Part shown: positions 22,900 to 35,500 of the stretch, piece after piece
Layout of the letters: each line of letters begins with the position of its first letter
How positions within the stretch are numbered: position 1 is the stretch's first letter
Origin: Whitmania pigra
Taxonomy: Eukaryota > Annelida > Clitellata > Hirudinida > Haemopidae
Length of the DNA: 64,000 nucleotides
Direction: 5' to 3'
Assembly (NCBI GenBank): GCA_021613335.1
Contig: JAJTWR010000410.1
Location: forward strand, 1-64,000
The notes under the pieces: generated by a model
The model's database searches: none
What the model was told of the DNA's origin: nothing
What the model saw: the letters and a program-made list of their open reading frames with translations, nothing else
Position numbers and translations under genes: made by a program

Positions 22900-24295
22900 A
22901 GTTCCAGCAATTTCAATTTAAAATGAAAACAAGACTCAATGTTCTCCGAATATTCATCGCATCAGAATTACATCGCACGCAGAATTTCACTCCTCGAGAA
23001 AGCCAAACTATTTACGAACCATTCGCATCGACATTCAAAGGCCCGCATTGAATCTTGAAATGCAATCAAATGCTGTCGCAAATGTTGTCAGATCGCATCG
23101 CCGTACACACGTTTCATCTGAGTGTCGAGAACTCCTTTTGTTTAGTGTTGAAGTCAAGAAAATCAATATCGAAATCCACGAAGAGATCGAGGCCTCACAA
23201 CTGACTAGACCGAATAACCCCGATTTTTTTCTGTCCTCAAAATCATATAGACACACTGACCTACTTAATCCCGATTGGTCTCTAGTCGAGAGCTGAAGTA
23301 TTTTGATAGATTCAGCGTATGTGGCGAAGGTAATTAAGCTCTTACCTGCCTGACAGTTATGTGATTTCGTCAGAAATTCATGTCCTAGTTTAAACGTGAA
23401 ACTCCCCTGACGCGAGCCAGCTTAGCAGGCAAAACACACGAATTAATGAGAGGCTATGTAGTAGCAACGTCTGACCTACATTTTCAGGTTTATTCGCATG
23501 CAACATCCGAGCCGAGTCTTACATTTGGAACATAGACGGGGATTTCTAAAGATAAAAATAATCTTTCTGCGCACCGTAGATTTCCCATCATCGGTTTCTG
23601 TAAAATAGGTCGATCTAGCTAAATGGTTATTGTCAATTTGTGACTCATAAATTCCAAAGTAATTTATTTATCGGCCAACGTACACACTTTAAGAAAGACA
23701 CGCGTGCGATGCATGAAAGATTAGAAAAAATGTCGGATGCCCTTGAGGCGTTATTGCTGTCTTGTCCTCTTTTCAGGTGAATTGAAAGCTCGAACGCTTT
23801 TGGGGGAGTTTGCGAGGGCTTCTCTAAATGCGGCACGGCACAATTAGGATGGGTTAACCTCGTTATAACGGATTGTCCTGAATAAGCGAGTTGGGGACAG
23901 AAATAGAACTGACAAATGCAATTAAAGTTAAGAATTAGTTGACATTTGAAGGCTTAAACATAAAAACGAGAAATTATTTAATTATTCGTTGGAAAGAATA
24001 TTTTTATTTTGAAATTTTTGAAGCCTTTATTTCTGTTTTAAGAAAAGTAGTTAAAAATTAGTTGAAACTTTTCAACGTTTTTACTTTAAACAAGGATGTC
24101 TAAGAATGTCTTAATCCCATTTCTTCTGCAGCCTTATGTAGAGCAATTTGTCGAACGTGCAATCTTTGTCTTTCCTCTGAGCTGTATGTCTTCCTATGCT
24201 CCAATTTCATCGTCAGCATGAAGTACAAACTCAACACTGGAAGGTTTTCTCAACAGTGAGGTCAGACTACAGAGTGAAATTACAAGCTGAAGTTA
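22900..24295. other. Spacer upstream of E75; no gene seen
   Basis: This lies between the E75 start and the 3' end of the tetraspanin gene. The longest open frames (for example 23048-23296) have no recognisable features. It may hold the E75 5' UTR and promoter, and alternative 5' exons are possible as in other E75 genes, but I cannot point to any. Confidence 0.4.
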
Positions 24296-25296
24296 CTAAC
24301 GGTGAATTAAGGTTGCCACGAGGAAGATGCACATTGAAAGAAGGAAGACAAATCGGTACCACCAAGTGATGATAACCAGACATCCCGTGTTGTGAGGCAA
24401 CAACTTGTAGGCTTCCTGCGATGTTTAATATCTCTAAATTCTAATTCATTACATAATAAACGCGATGAAATATTTGGTGATATGTATTACATATAAGTAA
24501 ATGAATGTGTATATTGGCGATTACATTACATACAGATATTATGTGATACATGTCACATGAATAATTGCAATAAATAAGTTTAATTACTTTGTACGAGGCA
24601 GTGAATGTACACGGAATATTCAGAGCCTCGGATGCTAGGTGGTTGCAGCAGCTGTTCGGAAACCCCAATTGTTCCCTGGATAATGATTCATTCCATCGCA
24701 CTTTGAACCACTCCATGTAATTGTCGTTTCCACAGCATGCATACTTCTCCTGAATCTGGTCTATAGCCGAGGACACGATCAGATCACTGCCGTATTTCCT
24801 GAGGGAGTCGTAGAAACCTTCCTTGGGTTTGTTTCAGAATATTTATTACTGAGAAATAATTCATAAATTTTTACCGAGTTGTTATGGAACATCAAAACGC
24901 ATTTGGTCGCAGTTTGAACAGTCTCACCTGGAAAATGTAATCGGCCGATGTGTAGCAGTAGTACAAGATGACCGTTGTCAGGCTGAGTTCAAGAAAAAGG
25001 GCAACATCCCAAACCAGATACAATCTGAAAGCAGTCTGAATTGCTTCCCTGAACTCTGGCCGGTTCTCCACGTATAGCAGAATAGCTCCGTATCCACTGA
25101 CGACGGATGACATGATGGCGAAAGAGGTCACGTGGACGGTGAGGTCGGCATTTTCGAAGCTTCGGAAAATGGCGGAAAGACCTTCAAATTGGAAGTGTGT
25201 TTTGATGTTGATGGTGGCCACTGTGCCGCTCAATATGAGGATGAGGACTTTGAAGCTGATGATGACAGTCGTGTAACCTTCGTCAAATATCATCAT
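24296..25296 (-). CDS. Tetraspanin (3 exons, 240 aa, complete)
   Basis: Exons are 25296-24928, 24821-24588 and 24415-24296, all phase 0. The protein is a four-pass membrane organiser: TM1 about residues 8-30, a short extracellular loop, TM2 about 54-75, TM3 about 92-116, a large extracellular loop in exon 2, and TM4 in exon 3 (FVFLLSMCIFLVATLI). The large loop has the family marks CCG (KYACCGNDNYMEWF) and a Pro-x-Ser-Cys-Cys variant (FPNSCC). Further Cys residues are in NIPC and NTGC. The start is the first ATG after an in-frame stop. The acceptor of exon 2 (CCCAAG|GAAGG) is the least certain boundary. The subfamily is not assigned. Confidence 0.88.
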
Positions 25297-26440
25297 TCTT
25301 TGTTTTCAAATATTCCTGACGTCACTTATGAAGAGGAATGTTTTTAATCGATTGTAAAACATCACGTTCGAAATTAATGTTGAATAAATTATGAATAACC
25401 AGCTAATAAATCGAGTGGTGCATTTGAATAAAAATGAAGGCGTGTAACAAGGTCACAGTGCACGATGCTCGGTGATGGGTCGTCGACCTTGTTGAAACGT
25501 GTGGCATTAGACGTTTTATTGATTTATCGATTTTATTGCCTTGACGTGATGACATAACTAATGAGCGTAGTCGTATTTAACGACCGTTCAAGCTTTAAGT
25601 TTTTGTTTTAAGTCACTGTCATGTCTCTTCCACCTTGAAACATGATTTCAAGGTTAGACAATCAAGGGAACGCGTGTCTTTCAGCCAGTTTTTCACCACC
25701 TCATCTCTTCTTACGAAACATTTCGTCACGAATGATCGCAAACCCCACGCAAATGAATAAACAAAGTTTTTGTTCCCCTAAAAATGGCGCGCAGTAATTG
25801 GCGAACCACCATTTTAGTTTAAAAACCTCCACGCAGCAATGATTCGTTTGTATCGAATTCGTGTAATTATGAAATAAACGGTTAATAAAAAAACAAAAAT
25901 GCAACATTTTTCACACAAACCTTCCTTATTCAAATCATTTTTCAACTAAATCATATTATCGATGGCGGGTCACAGGTTTTTCACGAAAGACGTTCATTTG
26001 TTAAGTTATTTCAAAGATTGATTAATTACGCACAAATTTTAAAAATTTGTTTAAAAAATACTGAGACGCACGCTAAAAAATTATTTTAAAGTTTACCTAC
26101 GATTAACTACCTGAATGTATGGATCGGTATGTATTTTTATATTATTAGTGATTCATTTTTATATTATTAAATCATTTTTATATTAGTCTGACTAGTTCGT
26201 GCTGGTTTTCGAATTAATGCTGCTAAAATGAAACGATCATGTCCTGTCTATCGTAAAAATAATAACCAGTCTGCTGCAGGCGTTTAGCATTATTTAATTC
26301 GGTTAATTAGTTAATTAAAATAACTTATATTTGAAGGGTCAAGAACGATGATGATGATGATGATGAGAAGAGTGAAGGCTCTTGCTAAAGTGAATTATTC
26401 ACATTCAAAATTCAACAATTTATTAACTAATACACATACG
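25297..26440. other. AT-rich spacer upstream of the tetraspanin; no gene seen
   Basis: No open frame with recognisable features. A short (ATG)n run occurs near 26348. Confidence 0.5.
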
Positions 26441-26847
<407 letters not shown>

Positions 26848-26849
26848 GC

Positions 26850-27022
26850 ATGGACGTGGGCAAAATGTGTTCCGGCGGTAATAGCGACAGTAGATACGTG
26901 TCTTGTTCGCAACCCAACATGCAGTGACATGGAGCGACCTCGGATATGGGATCGATTAAAAGTGCCTTCATATTTTATCTGGATACTTAAGCCAAAAATC
27001 TGATAAATACGAATACAATGTA
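26850..27022 (+). repeat. SINE-B copy, tail type 2
   Basis: A diverged tRNA-like head ends in 'cttgttcgcaaccca' (B-box-like). It is followed by 'aagtgccttcatatttt', 'atctggatac' and 'ctgataaatac', the tail type also seen at 41.14 and 49.43 kb. Confidence 0.65.
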
Positions 27023-28034
27023 ATATAATATTAACAATTACTGAGACGCATTATAATATTATATAATGATAATAATATTATGTATATTATATTCATTAAT
27101 ATATAAACAAAATAGCAATTTATTTTTTATTAACCATTTAATTTTTCATTAATATTAAGAATTTATTAGAGATTATAATATTTGAAAATAGTTTTGATTA
27201 TAACTGATAAGAATTTAGAATTGCTAAATAGTAATAAAAAATGAAAATAATTTCTTTGCAGTGCAAAGTTTTCGTTTTGGTGCAACTCCGGTGAAGATTC
27301 AAATCCGCTCCACTAGTTTCTGTCACTTGATATCCACGTTGACAAATAAATTAATTTTTTTTAACTTAAATCAAAATAAAGTTTAAATTGAAAATTGTAA
27401 AATATCGAAATACCAGGGGACATCATTTCAACTGTTTCCATGCGGTGCAAACCCTCGCACAACATGATGGAATGATAAAAACGTTTTTTGAGTTTAGTGT
27501 AAAGTAAGGGAGGATCGTTACCCCTCCCCAAATGAATGACGCCCATGGAAAATATGATAGACATTTGTGGTGGCATTAAGTTCATAAAAATGTGATTTTA
27601 AAATTGTAATATATAACAACTTTAAATATTTCACAAAGAATGTTGAGTTGAATTATTACAATTATGCTGATTGGTCAATTAGCACAAGTGTGACGTCACT
27701 TTAACACCTTAATTTGCACCGATGAATTTTAGTTTTTGAGTAATTTTGCTTTTCTCGCTAAAACAAAAGTTTGACTTTTTTTTGACAAAATCAAGGAATG
27801 CTTTTTAAGGTTTTTGACATAAAATATTCGCCTGTCTGAGTGAATTTCATTGCTTCAAGGATGTTCATCCAGATGTTGAAAAACACGACCGTCTGTCTCG
27901 GTTGAGTAACAAGAAAGTCAATAATAGCAATAACTATAATAACATTAATGATTATAATAATTAATAGAATAAGTTTGTTTAGTTAGAAAAATAATAATAG
28001 GAAGAAAAATAGTTGCAGTAAGGGACGAAGTAAT
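27023..28034. other. AT-rich intergenic sequence; no gene seen
   Basis: No frame with recognisable features. Confidence 0.4.
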
Positions 28035-28039
28035 TCATA

Positions 28040-28110
28040 GCTTTATTATTTATTTGATTAAAGTACGTTGCATAACTAGTATGATTTGGACCATAGCTTG
28101 ACTGTATACA
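28040..28110 (-). repeat. 3' tail of the I/Jockey-type LINE or of SINE-A, minus strand
   Basis: On the minus strand it reads CCAAATCATACTAGTTATGC followed by 'aacgtactttaatcaaataaat'. This resembles the 3' end of the LINE at 2.5 kb (CCAAATCATCTCTGTTATGC, then 'aaaggactataatcaaataaac'). Confidence 0.65.
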
Positions 28111-28142
28111 TACATCATTTATAAATGAAAAAAAATTTAAAT

Positions 28143-28275
28143 GTGCACCCGCATAGGCTACTGGTTAAGTCTTGCACCTCTCATGATGGCATCATGATGG
28201 GTTCGAACCCCACCGCGACCAACTCATTTAGCTAAAAAATATATGCAACGGACGTTAATAAAACAAAAGACAAAA
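28143..28275 (+). repeat. SINE-A, tRNA-derived SINE
   Basis: The head GTGCACCCGCATAGGCTACT contains an A-box-like TAGGCTACTGG. A B-box, GGTTCGAACCCC, follows at about 28200. The tail reads 'atgcaacggacgttaataaaac'. The spacing and sequence of the two boxes indicate an internal RNA polymerase III promoter from a tRNA. The second copy at 47.93-48.05 kb matches it over the whole length. Confidence 0.85.
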
Positions 28276-28429
28276 AGAAAAAAATCAAATATCGTTAATG
28301 CCAATATCCTGAATAATTTAAAATCATTATAAATCAAATCAAAGAGTTTCCGGAAAGCATTGAAGCGACCACTTATCCGAGCAAAAAGAAATTAAGTAAA
28401 TCTATTACAGAATAAATATTAATAAAATA

Positions 28430-28560
28430 ATTAAAACTAAATTAATAAATTAACACATATATTTTAATTTAATTTGTTTTAAAATTATTTCAATAATTTA
28501 CCACTTTTGACGAATATTTTAGTACCTGTGCCTCCATTAAATTCGCCCACTGGTTCCAGT
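28430..28560. repeat. Interspersed repeat shared with 56.92-57.06 kb
   Basis: 'aaattatttcaataattta', then 'gaatattttagtacctgtgcctcc', parallels 'aattatttcaataattttag', then 'gaaaattttagtagccctgcccctcc' at 56.97-57.03 kb. Class unknown. Confidence 0.45.
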
Positions 28561-29538
28561 ATGTGGCCCCACCCCAAAGTATTCTACACCCGCCCTTGCA
28601 TATGGTTAAAAACGTCTGGTTTTGTGGACCAACAATACATTGCTTCGTTAGCAACGATGAATCCTATGACGCCATCTGCCGTTTTTTATAAATTTTTTTG
28701 CTCATATGGAGGCCCACTTTCATTAGCTCATCGCATATCCATTTGATGATATAACATTTATTTATTTTATTATTTTTCATGCTCCATTTATATTAGATTG
28801 CACACGATTTAAATGTATGTAATTGTTTCAGGTCTCGTTGGTCATATGCTTCAAATCGAAGGCATTCCAGGTTTCACAATTTTTTATTTATATTCAAAAA
28901 AATTGTTTTCCGTATAAACAAATTGTGACTTAACTTACGTTTTTTTTTAATTTTTGTAAATTCGACATTTCGGAAAACTCCGAAAAGATGACTTTCCGAT
29001 GACTTCCTGGTTGAAAAAACTTTTAAAGGATTTAATTTATTATTTTAAATATTAACAATTTTTATTATTAACAAACAATTAAGCAAACAAATTTTATTAT
29101 TTATTTTAAATCTGTTTTACTGTAGAATTTAAAAGACCATATGGACCCATCCCTGTAATAATAATTTTTCTGAATGGATTTGTTGTGTTATTTTTGGTAG
29201 CACTCTTTTATATTTTATTAAATTGTTCTAAATCGTCATGTCAGCATAATAATACATTGGGTTGTTTGTGAAGTTTAATGAAAGTTTTTAGCAAGTTTCG
29301 CAGAACCGCAGTTCCAATCAGGTTCTTCCAAGTTGGTGCCTTATATCGTCAGATAAAATATGCAGCACTCAGAAATTTACATGATCAATATGTATTTGTG
29401 AACTGATTATTTTTTAAATTAATGATAAAAATCACTACCACCTACATGTTAGACTGTTAAAGAAATTTTAATTGGAAATTTGGATTCAGAATTAAACAGA
29501 TTTTTTTCACTAAAAAGCTAGAGAGTGATCAATAGTTG
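28561..29538. other. Upstream region of the ULK gene; no gene seen
   Basis: AT-rich sequence that should contain the promoter and 5' UTR of the ULK gene. The open frame at 28507-28746 overlaps a repeat and has no recognisable domain. Confidence 0.4.
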
Positions 29539-32500
29539 ATGATGGAAATTGTGGGGGATTATGAGTTCAACAAGAAGGACCTCATTGGTCATGGTGCCTT
29601 TGCAGTTGTGTTCCGAGGACGTCACAGAGTCGTAAGGATGAGTTTATTGTCAATAAAATACTTTCCTGCCTAATCTCAACGAAATGAATTTTTTTAAATT
29701 TATTTACTTCACCAGAAACATGATCTCATGGTGGCAATAAAGTGCATCACAAAGAAAAACTTGGCAAAGAGTCAAAATCTCTTAAGTAAAGAAATTAAAA
29801 TACTAAGAGTTAGTGCATCTTGAGTTATATGTTATGAATTTTTAAATCAATTCTTTTGCATCTTGAGTTATATGTTGTCATGAATTTTTAAATAAATTCT
29901 TTTGCTTTTTAGGAGTTGTCCAATATGGAGAGCCACCATGAAAATGTAGTTGCTCTTCTTGAGTGCAAGGTTTAAAAAAAACAAAATGATGGAGAATATG
30001 ATTTCATTAAGTTGTGAATTATCTTATTAAATATTTCTTTACTTTGTTCAAATTATTTCTTTCAAATATTTTAAGTGTATTATATTCTACAATTTTTTTT
30101 ATTTATTTGCATTTAATTTTGCCAGGAAGCACCAAACAGAGTTTATCTTGTGATGGAGGTAAATTAGCATTTTTATTGAAACAATGTTGCACAAATACTA
30201 ATAACAATATTTCTTTCAGTATTGCAATGGTGGTGACCTGGCAGATTATTTGCAAGGTATTTGGTAATCATTGCAGCCATGAGAGCATTTGAATAATTTC
30301 AAGTTCATCATTAATGTTTTGACAATCGAATGCATTCAGCTTAAATTAATACATAATTTCAGCCAAAGGAACCCTTAGTGAGGAGACTGTGCAATCATTT
30401 CTCAGACAAATTGGTGAGTCTTTTAGATCATTCACTAATTATGAAATCAGTAAATAATATTTGAAGATGTAACTTGCCTTGATGCACTATAAGCTACTTC
30501 TCGGGGTGTGCAGGTTAGCCAAATGGGTTACGTGCCTGCATAGGGTGGTAATGGCAACAGTCGTAATGTGTCGTGTTCGAAACCCAGCCTGCACTGCCGC
30601 GCTATATAAATGGTTACAAGAAGTGCCTCTGATGCTATGCTTATGGCACTATATAAATGAAGTTACAATTACAATCAGTGATGGGCAAAATAAATCGCGA
30701 TTTAAATCGTGATTTAGGCAAGGTTGCGATTCGATTTGAACATTGTTGGATTCGATTTTGGCCTCAGTGATTTTGATTCGATTAGATTTGCCTTTTTTTT
30801 TATTCGATTTGCTTTTTCAAATCGAATCATTGAAATAAAGATGGTTATATATTTTTAATTTTGTAAAGATGGTTATAAATTTAAGAATTCTATATCTTTG
30901 GCGTGCTCCCCGTTAAATAAACATTGTTGTAGGTTACATGCTTTTGTTCTACTTGTAGCTTTACCTCGTTTTAAATATGTCCGAGTTAGATAGCAGGAAA
31001 TATGGGATTTTTCTCTTTAGTCCAGTCATCTAGAGCTGTACAAAGATGCAAAAGAAAAAGAAAAGGAAACAACAACTCAACAGAGTCATTCGTTGCTACC
31101 ATTCATGGCTGTGGCAGGAGGTATTAATGAAAATTCTATTTCTCTGACATACAATGATTCCAATCTAAAGCAAAAGGCCCTTGCCGAAGGAATAGTGAAA
31201 CATCTTGTAGCCGAAGCAATGCTTTCACTACGCATAGTTGAAAGTTCAGGTTTTGCCTCTTTTATGAGAATTGTGGATCCAAATTATGTTATCCCAAGTA
31301 GAAGGACTATAAATAGAAAATTAACTGGTGTATTGCAGACATTAAGAGACAATTTGAAGAATGAAATTGAACTACTAATTAATAGTAATTTGAGCGTCAG
31401 ATGTGTACAAGCTTCAACAGATTTGTGGAGCAGCCGTTCATTTGAACCAATTATTGGAGTAAAATTCCACTACTTTGACGAAGGCTTTCAGCTGAGAACA
31501 AAGACGGCTGCATACAGACACTTCGGGTCCCAACACTCAGGAAAAAATATTTGTGCAGCTTTTGAGGAAATACTGTCAGAGTATGGGTTGCAGAGCATTG
31601 ACATTGGATATTTTGTTACTGAAAATGCCAGAAACATGCTCAAAGCACAATATTTTCTGAGGAAGCTGCCAGGTTTGCCTTTGATCAAAAGGAAAATAAA
31701 AGATTATCTATATGTACTGATTATCAAACACCAATTTTTATCAGACACCTCTTTTTGGTTTCAATAAGTAAATAAAAAAAAATAATAAAACTAAAAATGT
31801 TGGCTGTTAATTTCATTGTGTTTTGCTCGAAAAAATTTGCGAAGATAGGGCAGCAGTAAATTTTGGAAGATTTGATTCGATTTGGGATTTGAGCATTTGG
31901 AATTTTTTGATTCTATTTGAGATTTGGTTGTTGAGATTTAAATCATTTTACAAATGATTTGAGATTTGACCATTGAGATTCGATTTGATTTGTGCCCATC
32001 ACTGATTACAATCTCTAATTATCATTGTAATAACATGTGTTTTTGTCACTGAAATTCAAGTCAATGTCACCTAAAACAAGTCAAATATTCCTTGTTCTTT
32101 GAGCATTTTTCTCTTCACAAGATCAAGCAATTATAGTTCAACTACGACCAATATGTATTTGTTCAGGAATAAAGAAATGCTGTTAGTAATCGAATACTGC
32201 TAATAATAAACGTGTCAAACAGCTGATGCTCTAAAGGCCCTCAGTGTCAAAGGAATCGTACACAGAGATTTGAAGCCTCAGAACATCTTGTTGTGTCATT
32301 CTAGTCGTTACAAACAGACACACACGAACATCATCTTCATACCTTATTCTGACATCACACTCAAAATAGGTTTGTTCCTTCAATTGTTTTTCTTTTGCTT
32401 TCAATGAAGAATCATGTTTTAAAATAATTAAGTAACGAATTTAATAATTTAATTTAAAAAAACTGATCGTAACATTTTAGAAATTATTTATTGAACAGCT

Positions 32501-35500
32501 GATTTTGGATTTGCAAGATTTCTTCAGGATGGAAATATGGCAGCGACACTTTGCGGCTCTCCGATGTACATGGTTTGTAGTGTTGTTGTACGATGATAGC
32601 TGTACGATGCAAGCTGATGAGGTCATTTATACAAATTAATGCTACGAGGATGATGCTTAAATGGACTTACGAGCGGATTGCAAATCCTTAACACGATTAA
32701 GTGATGTCACGTGCAGGCTCCCGAGGTGATAATGTCTCTCCAGTATGACGCAAAGGCTGACCTGTGGAGCGTTGGCACGATCGTCTACCAATGCCTCACT
32801 GGAAAAGCACCATTCCAGGCTCAAACTCCGCAGCAGTTGAAGCAGTTTTACGAAAGAAATGCCAATCTTCAGCCCAAGTAATTCAGTGATTCTCAATTAT
32901 TTCGATGGCACATAAGGCAGAAACATGTAAGTGAGCGGTTGAATGGAAGGATTTGTGGACAGACAGATGGAGAGGTGATGAATGGATGAATGAGTTACGA
33001 CGGTTTGGTTTAAAAGGGATGAAATGTTTATCATCTTTTTCACTCTGTAAGCATACCTCTGGGTATAAGTGCTGCTCTCAAGAGCTTATTGCTCAGCCTG
33101 CTCAAGAGGAATGCTAAAGACAGGATCGAGTTTGGTGAGCTGGTTTTGGTATTCATTTTGTGAAGTTGCAAATACTCTGCAGGCTTGATTGTTATATAAT
33201 CTGTATATTGATAACTATTATGATTGTTATATAATCTGTTTAGACATTTCTGGTTTTAACCCATGCTGACATGTTTTTAGATCCAGTTTGATCACGTGTT
33301 TTTATTATTTCATCTTGACACACTGCCTTTTACATCCTGCTGTGGCACTCGACATATACATAGGCCTACATAAAATCGGCTACAAAGCTGCTAGTTTGAC
33401 ATCTAATTATGTGATTTAAGTAATTATATTCAACTTAATGATATTAATTTATTCAGAGGACTTCTTCAATCATCCCTTCCTCAGGAAAGCTTCCCCGTCC
33501 AACAACCTCAGTTTGTATTCGTTACTCAACTTCATTTCGTCCTCATTCATTTAGATATTCGACAATCTCATTTTATAAGAATGACCAAATTATTCACATT
33601 TTATCAATAAATAAGCCATGTTATACTACATTTGATTTTAAATGCAATGTAGTTCAACGAACCTGTATTAGATATGTTGCATATATTAATGGACTGGTTA
33701 AATCTTGCCAGGAAGGCATTTCGATGAACACATATTTGCATCCTTATACCATTATGAATTAATTTTCAACAATTACATCATTAATAAGCATTAATGTTCA
33801 TTGCATTACATAGTGAACATTATGTTAAATGCATCACCATTAAATGTGATCAGTAAGATTCTTCCTTAAAATTGGCTAAAATTAAAAACAACAAACAGCT
33901 AGCTTGAACACTCGGATTCAGAAATATTCTGCCATGAGGGACCTCACTTCGAGACCTCTTCCTCACGATTGCACCACTTCGACTGAGGTGAATTTTGATG
34001 AATTCATGTGAATGGTGCATTGAATGCTTGTGATTTGTTGAAATGGATTTGAATGGTAGCAACAGGAAGACATGGATTATTTATTATTTTTAGTCTGACA
34101 ATTTGTTAATACTAATTAAATTAAATGCCAGCATATTGTAACCATGCTGTAGAAAAATAAATAAATGAGAAGCAAAATAGAAACAAATTGAAATAGTTTC
34201 ACTATGTTGGTTTGAGTATGATGATTTATGACCTTTTAACATTATTATTATTTATTATAATTATTATTGTTATTATTATTATTATTATCACCGTACTAAA
34301 TGTTATTGTTTTGATCCGACAGACAGTTCTCGAAGCCAGTCTGGTGATGAAGAAACCTGCCACGGATGCTTCGAGTATCGCAACAGCGAAGAACGACGCC
34401 TCAAATGTTTCCAAAGCCAGTCCTTGTGAGCAACAAAGTTTGACTTCTGTCTTTAAAATGTTTTTGTAAAAATCTACATTTATGAGTTAAACGAATTTTT
34501 ATGATTGTTTCATGGATTGTGTCATCAAGACTTCTTATTGATCTTATTAATCAGTCGGTTAAGAAGGAGAGAAATATTTTAATTTTTTAATAAATCGCTG
34601 ATAAATTTTCATTAATTAAGTAATTTGTTCAATTATTTATTCATGTTATTAATGATCCATTCAGGCCCTCCAAGAGCATGCATAAGACCAAAAGAAGCTG
34701 GGAGAAAAGTTTTGTTAGTTATAAAATCTTACTTTATTTACCATTTAATGTTATAAAAATGGTTTACTATTAAAATCTTACTTTTTGATTGCATTTAAGC
34801 TTGAGTGGAGTTGCTGAAGTTGCATTAACAAATGTCGTTGTCATGCCATCATTTTTAGTAGGGATCCATAAGCTCTATTGTTTTACTTAAAAAATGACAT
34901 AACTTGAATTCGTTAAGAATATTAATTGATTGAGTAATTCGAGTGCATGGCATAAAAATTATTTATTTGTAAAATTGATAAATGTCTGATTTATTTTGCA
35001 TCCTCTTCAGTGCCAACGTTCCTGTTCAGACCTCGCTGAGCAGTAGAGTCCTGAAGTTCATGGACGACGCGGAATCATCTTTCGACGAAGACGACGACTC
35101 CACCTTACCTGGATTGGTTGAGGCCAAACACAAATTCCCCACAAACCTCAGAGATCTCGGACACATCGATACCTTGTCAGGCAAGAAGCAGGTCGATGAT
35201 GATGATGATGATTATGGTGAAGAAGAAGGAGGCGAGGAGGATGAGGAATCAGAAGATGAAAACACCACGGTCGAAGAACTGCCGAAAGTAATCATTAAGT
35301 TGATGTTTTTATGAGCAAGGGATATCCAGGCATCTTATTTTTAGTTTATTCAGCATTCAAGAGACGTGGCATCATTTTATTTTCCATTACCACACCAATT
35401 TTCAGTGAATCTTTGGTTTTTTATGCAATGGATTGTGAAAATTAATTCCCGATTGATGTGGCAACATGACATTAATTTCAGACGTGCAATGTTGAAGTCG

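Larger units (their letters stand above)
30676..32004 (+). mobile_element. hAT transposon, 1,329 bp, with perfect 8-bp target duplication
   Basis: It begins CAGTGATGGGCA and ends TGCCCATCACTG, inverted termini typical of hAT elements. It is flanked on both sides by ATTACAAT (30668-30675 and 32005-32012), the 8-bp duplication expected of hAT insertion. The host sequence is the 3' end of a SINE-B in ULK intron 6. The inner part holds a transposase fragment and a LINE tail. Both flanks are rich in 'gattcgatttg'-like subterminal repeats. Confidence 0.95.

Noticed and set aside
28143..28220. A tRNA gene
   Set aside because: A and B boxes are present, but the sequence does not fold as an obvious cloverleaf, has a SINE tail, and has a second dispersed copy. 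It is the head of a SINE.
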